DNA of 64,000 bases from Galbitalea sp036271875. Lineage in GTDB: Bacteria > Actinomycetota > Actinomycetes > Actinomycetales > Microbacteriaceae. The position numbers and the translations under genes were made by a program. Below are positions 33,783-41,690 of the stretch, piece by piece. The stretch covers positions 1 to 64,000 of the forward strand of contig DATAZU010000010.1 of NCBI GenBank assembly GCA_036271875.1, in the 5' to 3' direction. Under the pieces are notes generated by a model. That model saw only the letters and a list, made by a program, of their open reading frames with translations, ran no database searches and was not told the origin of the DNA. Each line of letters begins with the position of its first letter. Within the stretch, counting starts at the first letter, position 1.

Positions 33783-34586
33783 TCAGCCGAGCTGAACGCG
33801 TTCCCGGTGGTCGTCAAATGGAAGCGCATCGGCAGCGACAGTGAGCTGCATGGACGTGACCGAAAGGTCCGTCCAGTTGCTGGTGAGCCACGCGGTGTCC
33901 GCGGCATCCCGCCCCGTAGCGATGCGCAGAAGCGTCTGGCGCGGTGCGAGTCGGGTCGAGTCGATGACCCACCACGCACCGTCCACGAACGCCTCCGTCA
34001 CGGCGTGGAAGTCCATCGGGCTGAGGCCGGGCGCGTAGACCGACACCATCCGCGCCGGAACCTCCAGCGCGCGCAGGAGCGCGATCGTGACGTGCGCGAA
34101 GTCGCGACACACGCCGCGGCGACTCACGAGGGTGTCCAGCGCCCCATCCGTCGGATGGCTGGAACCGGATGCGTAGGTCAGGTGCTCGAAGACCCAGTCG
34201 GTGATCGCCTGGACGAGCGGATACCCGCTCAGCCCACGGAACTCGGATCGCGCCATGGGCGTCAGACTGTCGGACTGCGCATAGCGGCTCGGGCGAAGGT
34301 AGGTGATCCAGTCGCGCTCGTCAATCGGCTCCAATGCGGCGCGGTCCGTCACCTGCACGTCGTAATCGACCGACAGGCTGCCTGCCTCGGAGACAAACGT
34401 GTGCAACCGGGTGCCGTGCAGGTCGGATAGCTCGCGGGCCACCACGGGTCGCCCGTCGAGGGCGAAGACAATCCGCTCGGAGGCGACGGTCGCACGGACC
34501 GAGGGAGTGATGCTGAAGATCAGGTTCGTGTGCCCGGCGAGGAGAAGCTCAAGATGCACGGAGGCGGATCGCAGCATGCTTGCCAT
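33783..34586 (-). CDS. Transglutaminase-like cysteine protease-fold protein
   Basis: 267 residues. Catalytic triad of the transglutaminase core: Cys in SRRGVCRDFAHV, His in GLSPMDFHAVTEAF, Asp in WWVIDSTRL. An N-terminal beta-rich domain precedes it. No signal peptide, so cytosolic. Function unknown; such proteins can be peptidases or amidases. It lies between pdxH (12 bp) and argS (44 bp), all on the minus strand. Confidence 0.88.
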   Translation of the reverse strand: MASMLRSASVHLELLLAGHTNLIFSITPSVRATVASERIVFALDGRPVVARELSDLHGTRLHTFVSEAGSLSVDYDVQVTDRAALEPIDERDWITYLRPSRYAQSDSLTPMARSEFRGLSGYPLVQAITDWVFEHLTYASGSSHPTDGALDTLVSRRGVCRDFAHVTIALLRALEVPARMVSVYAPGLSPMDFHAVTEAFVDGAWWVIDSTRLAPRQTLLRIATGRDAADTAWLTSNWTDLSVTSMQLTVAADALPFDDHRERVQLG

Positions 34587-34598
34587 GATGTCAGCGAT

Positions 34599-35252
34599 TC
34601 ATGGCCAGAGGATGTCCTTGACCCAACCGGAACCGTCGCGTAGATAGCGCAACCGAACCTGGTCGCGCTCCCGCTCGGCCTGCCAGAACTCGACCGTTTC
34701 CGGAATCACCCGGTAGGCCACCCAGTTCTCCGGCACATAATCCGGCTCGGAGTCGATCTTCGTCCGCGCCGCAGCGAGACGCTCATCGAGATCGGCGATC
34801 GGTTCGCCCTGGCGACCCGCGAGTGCTCGGGCACGGGCATTTGGCGTTCTGGCCAGGAAATCGACGCGACTAACCTCGCGCGGACCCGGCTCCGCCCTGC
34901 CGACAACACGAATCTGCCTGCCCTGCTCGCGCCAGTAAAACACCAGGGCCGCGCGCGGATTCTCTGCGAGTTCTGCACCCTTCGCGCCCGAGTCGAGGGA
35001 CGCGAACCAGAGGGAGGTGGCATCCACATCTTTGACAATCAGCGTTCGTGCCGACGGCTGGCCGCTGGTACTCGCGGTTGCCACCGTCATGGCGAGCGGC
35101 TGCAGGACGCCCCCATCGATGGCGGTCTCGATCCACTCGATGATGAGCGGCATCGGGTCGGTCGGCGCTGCATCGGTGTCGAAGTAGGGGAACACGGCAC
35201 TGACCGTGGGGACTTGTCGCAGTCGATCGCGCAGGGAAGCCGCTTCAGCCAT
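34599..35252 (-). CDS. pdxH: Pyridoxine/pyridoxamine 5'-phosphate oxidase
   Basis: 217 residues, FMN-dependent. Hallmarks: QPSARTLIVKDVDATSLWF, PRAALVFYWREQGRQIRVVG (FMN and dimer contacts), and the C-terminal PETVEFWQAERERDQVRLRY followed by ILWP. Makes pyridoxal 5'-phosphate, the cofactor needed by thrC, lysA and metY in this window. Confidence 0.95.
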   Translation of the reverse strand: MAEAASLRDRLRQVPTVSAVFPYFDTDAAPTDPMPLIIEWIETAIDGGVLQPLAMTVATASTSGQPSARTLIVKDVDATSLWFASLDSGAKGAELAENPRAALVFYWREQGRQIRVVGRAEPGPREVSRVDFLARTPNARARALAGRQGEPIADLDERLAAARTKIDSEPDYVPENWVAYRVIPETVEFWQAERERDQVRLRYLRDGSGWVKDILWP

Positions 35253-35276
35253 GCTGCTAATCTAGCTAGGCGCTGA

Positions 35277-35351
35277 GCCCCCATAGCTCAGGGGATAGAG
35301 CACTGCCCTCCGGAGGCAGGGGCCGCAGTTCGAATCTGCGTGGGGGCACCA
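35277..35351 (+). tRNA. tRNA-Arg (anticodon CCG)
   Basis: Cloverleaf read by eye: acceptor gcccccA/Tgggggc, D arm gctc...gagc, anticodon stem ctgcc/ggcag with loop ctCCGga, T arm cgcag-ttcgaat-ctgcg, discriminator A, and CCA encoded (35349-35351). Anticodon CCG reads the CGG arginine codon. The 250 bp downstream to 35601 hold no gene I can support. Confidence 0.96.
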
Positions 35352-35601
35352 CACAAGCTCACCCGTCTTATCCTTTTCAGGAGCTTCTGTCACTCACGCT
35401 CCGAAATCGGCCAATCGGGTGTATCCCCAACGCGGCCGCTCGGCAGTCCCGCGAGGCACAACTCCTGAGATTCTGTGTTGTGGGTGGAAGGCGACGCCAC
35501 TGTTGCCTGGCGTTGGGTAAGCCAGACGGGCGAAATTCAAGAGTTATGCGCGTTGCAAGACACGTGCATCACTCCAACGGCCCCGCAGAAATCGAAACCT
35601 G

Positions 35602-37026
35602 CTACCCGAGGGCCACCGTCACGCAATCCTTGCCAGCGTTCTTGGAGCGATACATCGCTTCGTCGGCGGCCGTGAACATGGCGTCGGTGGTTCGCGATCC
35701 TCCGCCGTGCACGGCGATGCCGATGCTCACGGTGACCGGAAATTGCGGAAGCACCGCATCGAACGGACGCCCAACGGATGCCCGGATTCGCTCCGCGACA
35801 CCGACCGCATCCGCCTCGTCCGTGTCGGGACACAGGACGATGAACTCGTCGCCGCCAAAACGACCGACGACATCTCCGGCTCGCACCTCACTCCGCAGTC
35901 GCGAAGCGACCTCGCGCAGCACCGAGTCGCCGATCGCGTGGCCGAGGTAATCGTTGACGGCCTTGAACCCGTCGAGGTCGAGGAACAGCACGGATAACGG
36001 CCGATCGGCCCGGTTCGCCACCGCGATTGCCTCATCCATGCGCTCCTGCAGGAGCGCCCGGTTGGCCAGCCCCGTCAGCTGGTCATGCAGGGCAGCGTGC
36101 TGCAGTTCGCTCTGCAGGCGAAGGCGTCCGAGAACCTGAGCGGCCTGCACGGCCAGCGCCACTTGCAACTGTCGAAAATCATCATCGAAGCGTCGAGCGC
36201 GACCATAGAAACAGGTCAGAACTCCAATCGGACCGGCGCCATCAATCAGCGGGGTGACGGTCATCGCCTCGAGACGAGTTGCCAACAGGGCATCCGCAAC
36301 TTCTGGCGAAAAGTCCATCGCCTCTTCCAGGCTGGAAAGCCCGATGAACTGGCCGCGACGGATCGACTCCGGGGCAGGTCGGAGCGAGTCGAGGGGCACC
36401 AGGTCAACAATCGGCGAGTACCCGGCAACCAGGTCAAGGCTTCCGCCGTCCCCGAGGAAAAACATCGCGGTCTCTGTCGCGGCAAACGCAGCGCGCGCCC
36501 GTTCGACCAACGCGGCCGCCACCTCTGCCTCCGAATTGCACTCCGCGAATTCGTTCGCGGCATCCTGGAGAACCCGCACGCGGGCTTCGGATGCCTGCGC
36601 AGCCTGCCGCGAGTGCAGGAGTTCGAGTTCATAGTCACGCCGCGCGGTCGAGTCGAAGACGGCGGTTCGAATGACCTCTGGCCCGAGCGGGTCCGGCGAG
36701 ACCAGCACGGAGTTGACGAGGATCGGCAGCAGACTGCCATCCGCCCGCCGAATGGTCATGACCACTTCGCGAACCTCGCGCTCGAGTCGCAGCACCGGGA
36801 TGTACCGCGTCTCGTAGAACAACTGGCTGCCCTTGTCCAGAAACCCGCTGAGGGACTTACCGACGACCTCGTCCCGCTCGTACCCCGTCCAGTCAAGGAG
36901 CGTCCGGTTGACTTTCAGGATGGTGCCGCTCGGCGTCATGGACAGGAAACCGCATGGCGCCTGCTCATAGAGGGTCTCGTAGGAGTCTTCAATCGGGTCG
37001 ACGGGCGTTGCGGCGTCTTCCTTCAT
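35602..37026 (-). CDS. PAS-GAF-GGDEF diguanylate cyclase
   Basis: 474 residues from ATG 37026, overlapping the hydrolase stop (ATGA). PAS domain about 14-130 (SYETLYEQAPCGFLSMTPSG, LDWTGYERDEVVGKS), GAF-like 150-300, GGDEF 310-474. The active-site GGDEF (391-395), the metal-binding Asp in LFLDLDGFK, and the inhibitory site RAGD (382-385, five residues before GGDEF) are intact, so it should make c-di-GMP with product inhibition. No membrane helices; cytosolic. The PAS resembles that of RsbP, and coupling to an RsbQ-like hydrolase suggests the PAS receives a signal from it (inference). Confidence 0.93.
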   Translation of the reverse strand: MKEDAATPVDPIEDSYETLYEQAPCGFLSMTPSGTILKVNRTLLDWTGYERDEVVGKSLSGFLDKGSQLFYETRYIPVLRLEREVREVVMTIRRADGSLLPILVNSVLVSPDPLGPEVIRTAVFDSTARRDYELELLHSRQAAQASEARVRVLQDAANEFAECNSEAEVAAALVERARAAFAATETAMFFLGDGGSLDLVAGYSPIVDLVPLDSLRPAPESIRRGQFIGLSSLEEAMDFSPEVADALLATRLEAMTVTPLIDGAGPIGVLTCFYGRARRFDDDFRQLQVALAVQAAQVLGRLRLQSELQHAALHDQLTGLANRALLQERMDEAIAVANRADRPLSVLFLDLDGFKAVNDYLGHAIGDSVLREVASRLRSEVRAGDVVGRFGGDEFIVLCPDTDEADAVGVAERIRASVGRPFDAVLPQFPVTVSIGIAVHGGGSRTTDAMFTAADEAMYRSKNAGKDCVTVALG

Positions 37027-37841
37027 TCGAGATATGCCCTTATTGCCTGAGCAAGCTCGTCGGGTCCGGACAGGTTGGGGCAGTGCCCGGTCGTTGCAAG
37101 CAACACGAATTCGCTGCCGACGATGTGTTCGTGCACGAACTGCCCCACCGCGAACGGGGCAATGAGATCCTCGCTGCACTGAACGACGAGCGTGGGGATG
37201 CCAATGTTCTTCAGGTCCCGACGGTTGTCGGACAGGAACGTGGCCCGGGCAAACTCGCTCGCGATCTGCGGATCGACGCGACAGAAACTGGATGTCAGCT
37301 CGTTACCCAACTCCGGCCGGTCCGGGTTGCCGACTATGACGGGCGCCATCGTGGATGACCAGCCGAGGTAGTTCGCCGCCAGTGAGTCGAGGAGTCCGTC
37401 GATGTCGGCCTGCTCGAAGCCGCCGACGTAGTCGCCGTCGTTGACGTAGCGGGGCGACGGTCCGACCAGGACGAGCTCGCCAAACCGGGATGAGTCCCGC
37501 CCGGCCGCAACTACTCCGATCATCGAGCTAACCGAGTGACCGACGTATACGACATCCTTCAGGTCTTCGGCCGACAGGATGTCAAGCAGATCTGCCGCAT
37601 ACCCGTTGAGCGACTCGTATTTCGCGGAGTTGTATGCCGCGAGGTCGGACCCGCCGGAACCGACGTGATCAAAGCGGATGACCATGTAGTCGTCCTCGAA
37701 GTGCGGCACGACCGCCCGCCATACCTCCTGGCTGCATCCGAAGCCATTTGCGAACACCATGGGGCGGCCAGCGAGATTCCCCGAGACACGCACATTGTTG
37801 CGACGCTGAACGTCAACAACCTCGGGGGACGAGATCACCAA
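37023..37841 (-). CDS. rsbQ: RsbQ-type alpha/beta hydrolase
   Basis: 272 residues. It closely follows the RsbQ layout: FANGFGCSQEVWRAVVPHFE, IRFDHVGSGGSDLAAYN, nucleophile Ser103 in GHSVSSMIG, LVLVGPSPRYVNDGDYVGGF, Asp225 in QCSEDLIAP, His253 in TTGHCPNLS. In Bacillus, RsbQ makes or processes a small hydrophobic signal for the PAS phosphatase RsbP; plant D14 and KAI2 receptors are related (established knowledge). Here the coupled partner is a GGDEF protein rather than a PP2C phosphatase. Start at 37841 fits the family N-terminus. Confidence 0.92.
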   Translation of the reverse strand: MVISSPEVVDVQRRNNVRVSGNLAGRPMVFANGFGCSQEVWRAVVPHFEDDYMVIRFDHVGSGGSDLAAYNSAKYESLNGYAADLLDILSAEDLKDVVYVGHSVSSMIGVVAAGRDSSRFGELVLVGPSPRYVNDGDYVGGFEQADIDGLLDSLAANYLGWSSTMAPVIVGNPDRPELGNELTSSFCRVDPQIASEFARATFLSDNRRDLKNIGIPTLVVQCSEDLIAPFAVGQFVHEHIVGSEFVLLATTGHCPNLSGPDELAQAIRAYLE

Positions 37842-38107
37842 TTCGGTTCCTTCGGCTTGTCGGTCACACGGCCGCGCGAGCGTGGTTCATCACCAGGTAA
37901 TGCCTGCTGCGAGGGTAATTCGTGGACCCCGGCATATCAACTCAGTGGCTCAGCACAGCGGGGGGCTAGCGAAGAGGCGAAGCGCCGTAGTATACGCGCC
38001 GATCTCGGATCGATTTCAAGCGTTGACAGCAATTTCTCCGCAACAGAGCATTGATCGAGCGGACGCGCACAACGCCGCCAAAGCAGAGGCAATTCAGCGA
38101 GACACAG

Positions 38108-38887
38108 ATGACCACGACCGAACCAGTTCCCGACGACCGTCTGGTCAGTGACCTCCGTGGCGCCGTCGATCGCGGCGAGATCGTTCCGTATTACCAGCCC
38201 CAGATCGACGTGTCGAGTGGGCGGATTGTCGCCATCGAATCGCTCGCACGGTGGTTCCATCCGGAACTCGGCCTGCAATCGCCGCTCGTGTTCATCCCCA
38301 TCGCCGAAGAGTTCGGGCTCATCGACGAACTCGGAAAGTTCATGATCGACGAGGCGTGCCGATTTGCCGCCGATCTCGCCGATCGCGGCATCGAGATCGA
38401 CATCGCAGTGAATGTCTCCGCCCTTCAGCTCGCTGCACCGCAGTTCTTCGGCGCACTCGAGGAATGCCTTGACCACACCAACCTTCGTCCAGGGGCGCTG
38501 ACCCTGGAGATCACGGAGTCGCGCTTCATCGCCAATCGCCCGGCCGTCTCCGATCGCCTCCAGCGCCTTCGTGATCGCGGAGTCTCCGTCTCGATCGATG
38601 ACTTTGGCGTCGGACACTCGTCCGTTGAACAGGTGCTGGCTCTCCCGGCGAACGAACTCAAGATCGACCGAACCATCGTCCAGGATGAGGAAGCGACGAA
38701 CGGTGCGCTAATGGCGACGATCGTCGCGCTGGTCCGCGACCGTGGGCTGCGCACGGTCGCCGAAGGCGTCGAGACCGAGGCTCAGATGCAGCGCGTTCGC
38801 GAATTGGGCTGTGATCGCGCGCAGGGGTACTTCATCGGAGAGCCCATGCCGCGCGCCGAGCTCGAGCCCCTGCTCGCCGCCGCGTAG
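38108..38887 (+). CDS. Stand-alone EAL-domain c-di-GMP phosphodiesterase
   Basis: 259 residues from ATG 38108; the longer ORF from 38051 adds 19 residues without similarity. Single EAL domain. The signature reads ESL (Glu44), the metal and catalytic residues Asn102, Glu134 (LEITES), Asp164-Asp165 (SIDDFG), Lys185 (KIDR), Glu219 (VAEGVE) and Gln239 (QGYFIGEPM) are all present, so it should be active. Divergent from the rsbQ-cyclase operon with a 266-bp shared upstream region, giving synthesis and breakdown at one locus. Confidence 0.92.
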   Translation: MTTTEPVPDDRLVSDLRGAVDRGEIVPYYQPQIDVSSGRIVAIESLARWFHPELGLQSPLVFIPIAEEFGLIDELGKFMIDEACRFAADLADRGIEIDIAVNVSALQLAAPQFFGALEECLDHTNLRPGALTLEITESRFIANRPAVSDRLQRLRDRGVSVSIDDFGVGHSSVEQVLALPANELKIDRTIVQDEEATNGALMATIVALVRDRGLRTVAEGVETEAQMQRVRELGCDRAQGYFIGEPMPRAELEPLLAAA

Positions 38888-38910
38888 CGCAAGCCATAGC
38901 GGTAGACGAC

Positions 38911-39174
38911 TTACAGCGCGCCGTATTGCTGCTCGTCGAGTCCGGCGTCGTCCGTGCCGGCATCATCCGTGTCGTTTCCGACCTCGATCTGCGCCCACAC
39001 GACGGGCATCCCGGGCGAGAACAGGATGTCGATACCGGGACCGCCCCTCAGCGGTGGGATGGTGACGTACCCGCCGCCGTCCTTGATCGCCGCGAGGATG
39101 CTGGCCTTCAACTCATCAACCCGCTCCGGAAGAAAGTAGTCCTTGCCGTCGACGGTGAGCCGATTGATGATCAC
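38911..39174 (-). CDS. Small hypothetical protein
   Basis: 87 residues. Starts MIINRLTVDGKDYFLPERVD, then a helix with LKASILAAIKDGGGYV, a Pro/Gly turn (IPPLRGGPGIDILFSPG), a VVWAQIEV strand and an acidic tail (DTDDAGTDDAGLDEQQ). Soluble. I do not assign a family. It stands alone, convergent with the EAL gene. The 167 bp upstream, up to 39341, hold no other gene. Confidence 0.7.
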   Translation of the reverse strand: MIINRLTVDGKDYFLPERVDELKASILAAIKDGGGYVTIPPLRGGPGIDILFSPGMPVVWAQIEVGNDTDDAGTDDAGLDEQQYGAL

Positions 39175-39341
39175 GCTGTCCTGACTCTCACGGTCGAATT
39201 CGCATGGCGTCCGGATGCGGACGGTCCGCGATTAACGCTACAGGTTTGCCGGATCGCCGCAAGCGGGCGAATCCGCGCGGCTCGCACGATAATCTCGACT
39301 GAGGCCCGGTGCCGGGTCGTGCTGCATCGATAGGGAAAACA

Positions 39342-39668
39342 GTGGGCGTCCTTCAGTACAACGACGAAGAATTCGATTTCGACGACCGCGTTCTGTTTCA
39401 CCTGCAGATCGTGATCTCCACGAAACTGCGGCGCGGTGAAGACTTCATGCTCAATTGGACTCAGCCGCTTGAGCGAGGAAGCGGCCGCCACGCGATCTGG
39501 ATTGACAACGGCATCCCGCTCCATTTCTCCTATAACGGCTCGAGGCGGGCGGCCGTCAATCGCGAATGGGTCGACGACCTCCTGTTGTCCTCGACTCGCG
39601 CCGAGGGCATGGTGCTTGGGGATGAGCCGCCCCCGCGGAACGCCCCGCCGTCAGCGGAAACGGCTTAG
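39342..39668 (+). CDS. DUF7882-like small protein, paralog 1
   Basis: 108 residues from GTG 39342. Pattern: VGVLQYNDEEFDFDDRVLFH followed by KLRRGEDFMLNW, RHAIWIDNGIPLHFSYNG, and REWVDDLLLSS. It matches the DUF7882 layout (G-x-LxY, DDRxLxH, KLRR-x-E-x-F-x-xxW, xxxIWxxxxIPLxF, WLxEL) I recall from Microbacteriaceae. Function unknown. It is tail-to-tail with a related gene on the other strand, overlapping by four bases. Confidence 0.75.
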   Translation: MGVLQYNDEEFDFDDRVLFHLQIVISTKLRRGEDFMLNWTQPLERGSGRHAIWIDNGIPLHFSYNGSRRAAVNREWVDDLLLSSTRAEGMVLGDEPPPRNAPPSAETA

Positions 39669-39994
39669 ACCCGCGATTTCGGGACAACCAGCTCGCCGCC
39701 GGGCTCCGCGATCATCGTGAGTCCCTGCGATTGGTTGGAGGAGTGGGTGAGTTCCTCAAGCCATTCCCGATTCAACTGGTGACGTTCGGTCGTGTCGAAC
39801 GCAAAATAGAGCGGGATGGATGACTCGATCCAGATGCTGCTGCGGCCGTCACCAAGAGCGGGATCATCGCGCCACGAGAAAAAGAAACCTTCGCCTCTGC
39901 GTAGCTTGACGCTGACCACTGCCTGCAGGTGCGCGAGAACGCGATCCTCGAATTCGATCTCGAGGCGCGAACTTCCATACAGCAGTTTGCCCAC
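39665..39994 (-). CDS. DUF7882-like small protein, paralog 2
   Basis: 109 residues from GTG. Same layout as the facing gene: GKLLYGSSRLEIEFEDRVLA, SVKLRRGEGFFFSWRDD, RSSIWIESSIPLYFAF, and REWLEELTHSSNQSQGL. The two are clearly paralogous (KLRRGE-F---W, IWI-----IPL-F, NREW---L--S) and arranged convergently, so they probably arose by an inverted duplication. Function unknown. Confidence 0.78.
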   Translation of the reverse strand: MGKLLYGSSRLEIEFEDRVLAHLQAVVSVKLRRGEGFFFSWRDDPALGDGRSSIWIESSIPLYFAFDTTERHQLNREWLEELTHSSNQSQGLTMIAEPGGELVVPKSRV

Positions 39995-40143
39995 GCGGCA
40001 TCCCCAGTTGTCTTGAGCGGCGGATATCTCCTGACGAATAGTACGGTTCTCGTCGGAAGATTCCCGCTCGGCCCGGGGGGCTTGACAAGACTTCTTTCGA
40101 GAAACCCGGGAAGAATCGCAACGCGAAATTGGTTGCCGCCGTC

Positions 40144-40782
40144 ATGACAACAATCGGATTCATTGGATCGGGCCACATCGGATCAAGCGTCGCTAAAGCC
40201 GCGATTCGGCAGGGATACGACGTTGTGATGTCGAATTCTCGCGGTCCAGAGACGCTCAGCGACCTGGTTGCGCAACTCGGCCCGAACGCGAGCGCAGCAA
40301 CGAGAGCGGACGCCGCATCCCGAGGCGACTTCGTGGTCGTCAGCGTTCCGCTCAGAGCCGCGCTGGATACCCCCGTCGCTGAGCTGGCGGGCAAGGTGGT
40401 CCTCGACACCAATAACTACTACTTCGAGCGTGATGGCCACATTGCCGAGATCGACAATCACGAACTCACGGTGACCGGACTTCTCCAGCGCCACCTGGTC
40501 GATTCAAAGGTCGCAAAGGCTTTCAACCACATCCAGTTCGACCAGATTCTGAGCCACGCGGCGCCGAACGGCACGCCGGGCCGACGCGCGTTGGCAACGG
40601 CAAGTGACTCTCCCGAGGCCATCGATCTCGTGACGAACTTCTTCGATCGCGTCGGCTTCGACACGGTCGTCATCGGACCGCTGTCCGAGAGCTGGCGCAT
40701 CGACCGCGACACCCCCGGTTACGGTGGTCAACTTGATCGAGTACAGCTATCAGCGAAAATCGCCGAAGCCACCCGTAACTGA
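40144..40782 (+). CDS. NADP-binding F420-reductase-like oxidoreductase
   Basis: 212 residues from ATG 40144 (an in-frame TTG at 40129 is less likely). Rossmann fold TIGFIGSGHIGSSVAKAAI with SNSRGPETL, typical of NADPH:F420 reductase-like and YqfO/NpdG-like proteins; central DFVVVSVPLRAAL and VVLDTNNYYFERDG. Substrate unknown. A 150-bp gap separates it from the DUF7882 pair. Confidence 0.85.
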   Translation: MTTIGFIGSGHIGSSVAKAAIRQGYDVVMSNSRGPETLSDLVAQLGPNASAATRADAASRGDFVVVSVPLRAALDTPVAELAGKVVLDTNNYYFERDGHIAEIDNHELTVTGLLQRHLVDSKVAKAFNHIQFDQILSHAAPNGTPGRRALATASDSPEAIDLVTNFFDRVGFDTVVIGPLSESWRIDRDTPGYGGQLDRVQLSAKIAEATRN

Positions 40783-40808
40783 GGCGTCGCGTCTGGCACA
40801 CTGATCCG

Positions 40809-41630
40809 ATGGGAGCTACCTTCGTCGTCGTTCCGCAGTGGCAGGGCTCCGGATCTGCGCGCGCCATGCGCCTCGTTGACGGTGCTGATGCCATCCGCGG
40901 CGACCTGCCCAGCGCGAGCACTGTCGTCGTTGCCGTCCCGCTCGAGGCAGGTGAGGCGCAAGGCACCGGGGTGTCTCGATTCAGCTCCATTCAGCTGGTT
41001 CGCGACCGGCTCGCGATGACACTCTCGACGATTGACGGTGTCGCAATCACGATCGGCGGCGACTGCGGTGTCGAGCTCGCGGCCGTCGAACGCGTCGCCG
41101 ACCAGGGCGACCTCGCGCTCATCTGGTTCGACGCGCACGGCGACCTGAACATTCCCCTGTCGTCGACATCAACCGTGTTCACGGGGATGGTGCTTCGCAC
41201 CCTCCTCGGCGACGGCGAGCCTGGGCTGGTTCCCGCACGACCGCTCTCGCCCCGCAACGTCATCCTCGTCGGCGCTCGCGAACTCGATCCTCCAGAGGAT
41301 GAGTATCTCGCGGCCTCCAATCTGCCGTTCCTCGACCCGACGGCGGCAACAGCGAAGAAACTCGTTGCCGCCGTGAAGAAAACGGGCGCGAGTCGTGTGT
41401 ACATCCACGTGGATTTGGATGTCCTCGACCCGGCCGAATTCGAGGGGCTCGATTCACCAGTACCGTTTGGTCTGACTGCGGCGAACCTGGTCGAACTGAT
41501 CCGAGCGGTCCGCGCCGAGTTCGAACTGGTCGGTGCCGGTATCACCGAGTTCGCGCCAACCTCGCCTGACAACGCGACGGCCGACCTCCCCACGATCCTT
41601 CGCATCATCGGCGCTCTGACCGCCAAATAG
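40809..41630 (+). CDS. Arginase/agmatinase-family protein
   Basis: 273 residues of the ureohydrolase fold. Metal-binding motifs: DAHGD (in LIWFDAHGDLN) and DLDVLDP (in IHVDLDVLDPAEF). The first metal ligand region reads GGDCGVEL where classic arginases have GGDH, so one Mn ligand may be replaced, which is seen in a subgroup of actinobacterial members. Specific substrate not predictable. It follows the oxidoreductase by 26 bp. Confidence 0.88.
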   Translation: MGATFVVVPQWQGSGSARAMRLVDGADAIRGDLPSASTVVVAVPLEAGEAQGTGVSRFSSIQLVRDRLAMTLSTIDGVAITIGGDCGVELAAVERVADQGDLALIWFDAHGDLNIPLSSTSTVFTGMVLRTLLGDGEPGLVPARPLSPRNVILVGARELDPPEDEYLAASNLPFLDPTAATAKKLVAAVKKTGASRVYIHVDLDVLDPAEFEGLDSPVPFGLTAANLVELIRAVRAEFELVGAGITEFAPTSPDNATADLPTILRIIGALTAK

Positions 41631-41690
41631 GCACGTGCGGATGTCGCCAGCGCCTGTCGCTCGGACGGCTCACGAACCTATGGTGGAGGA

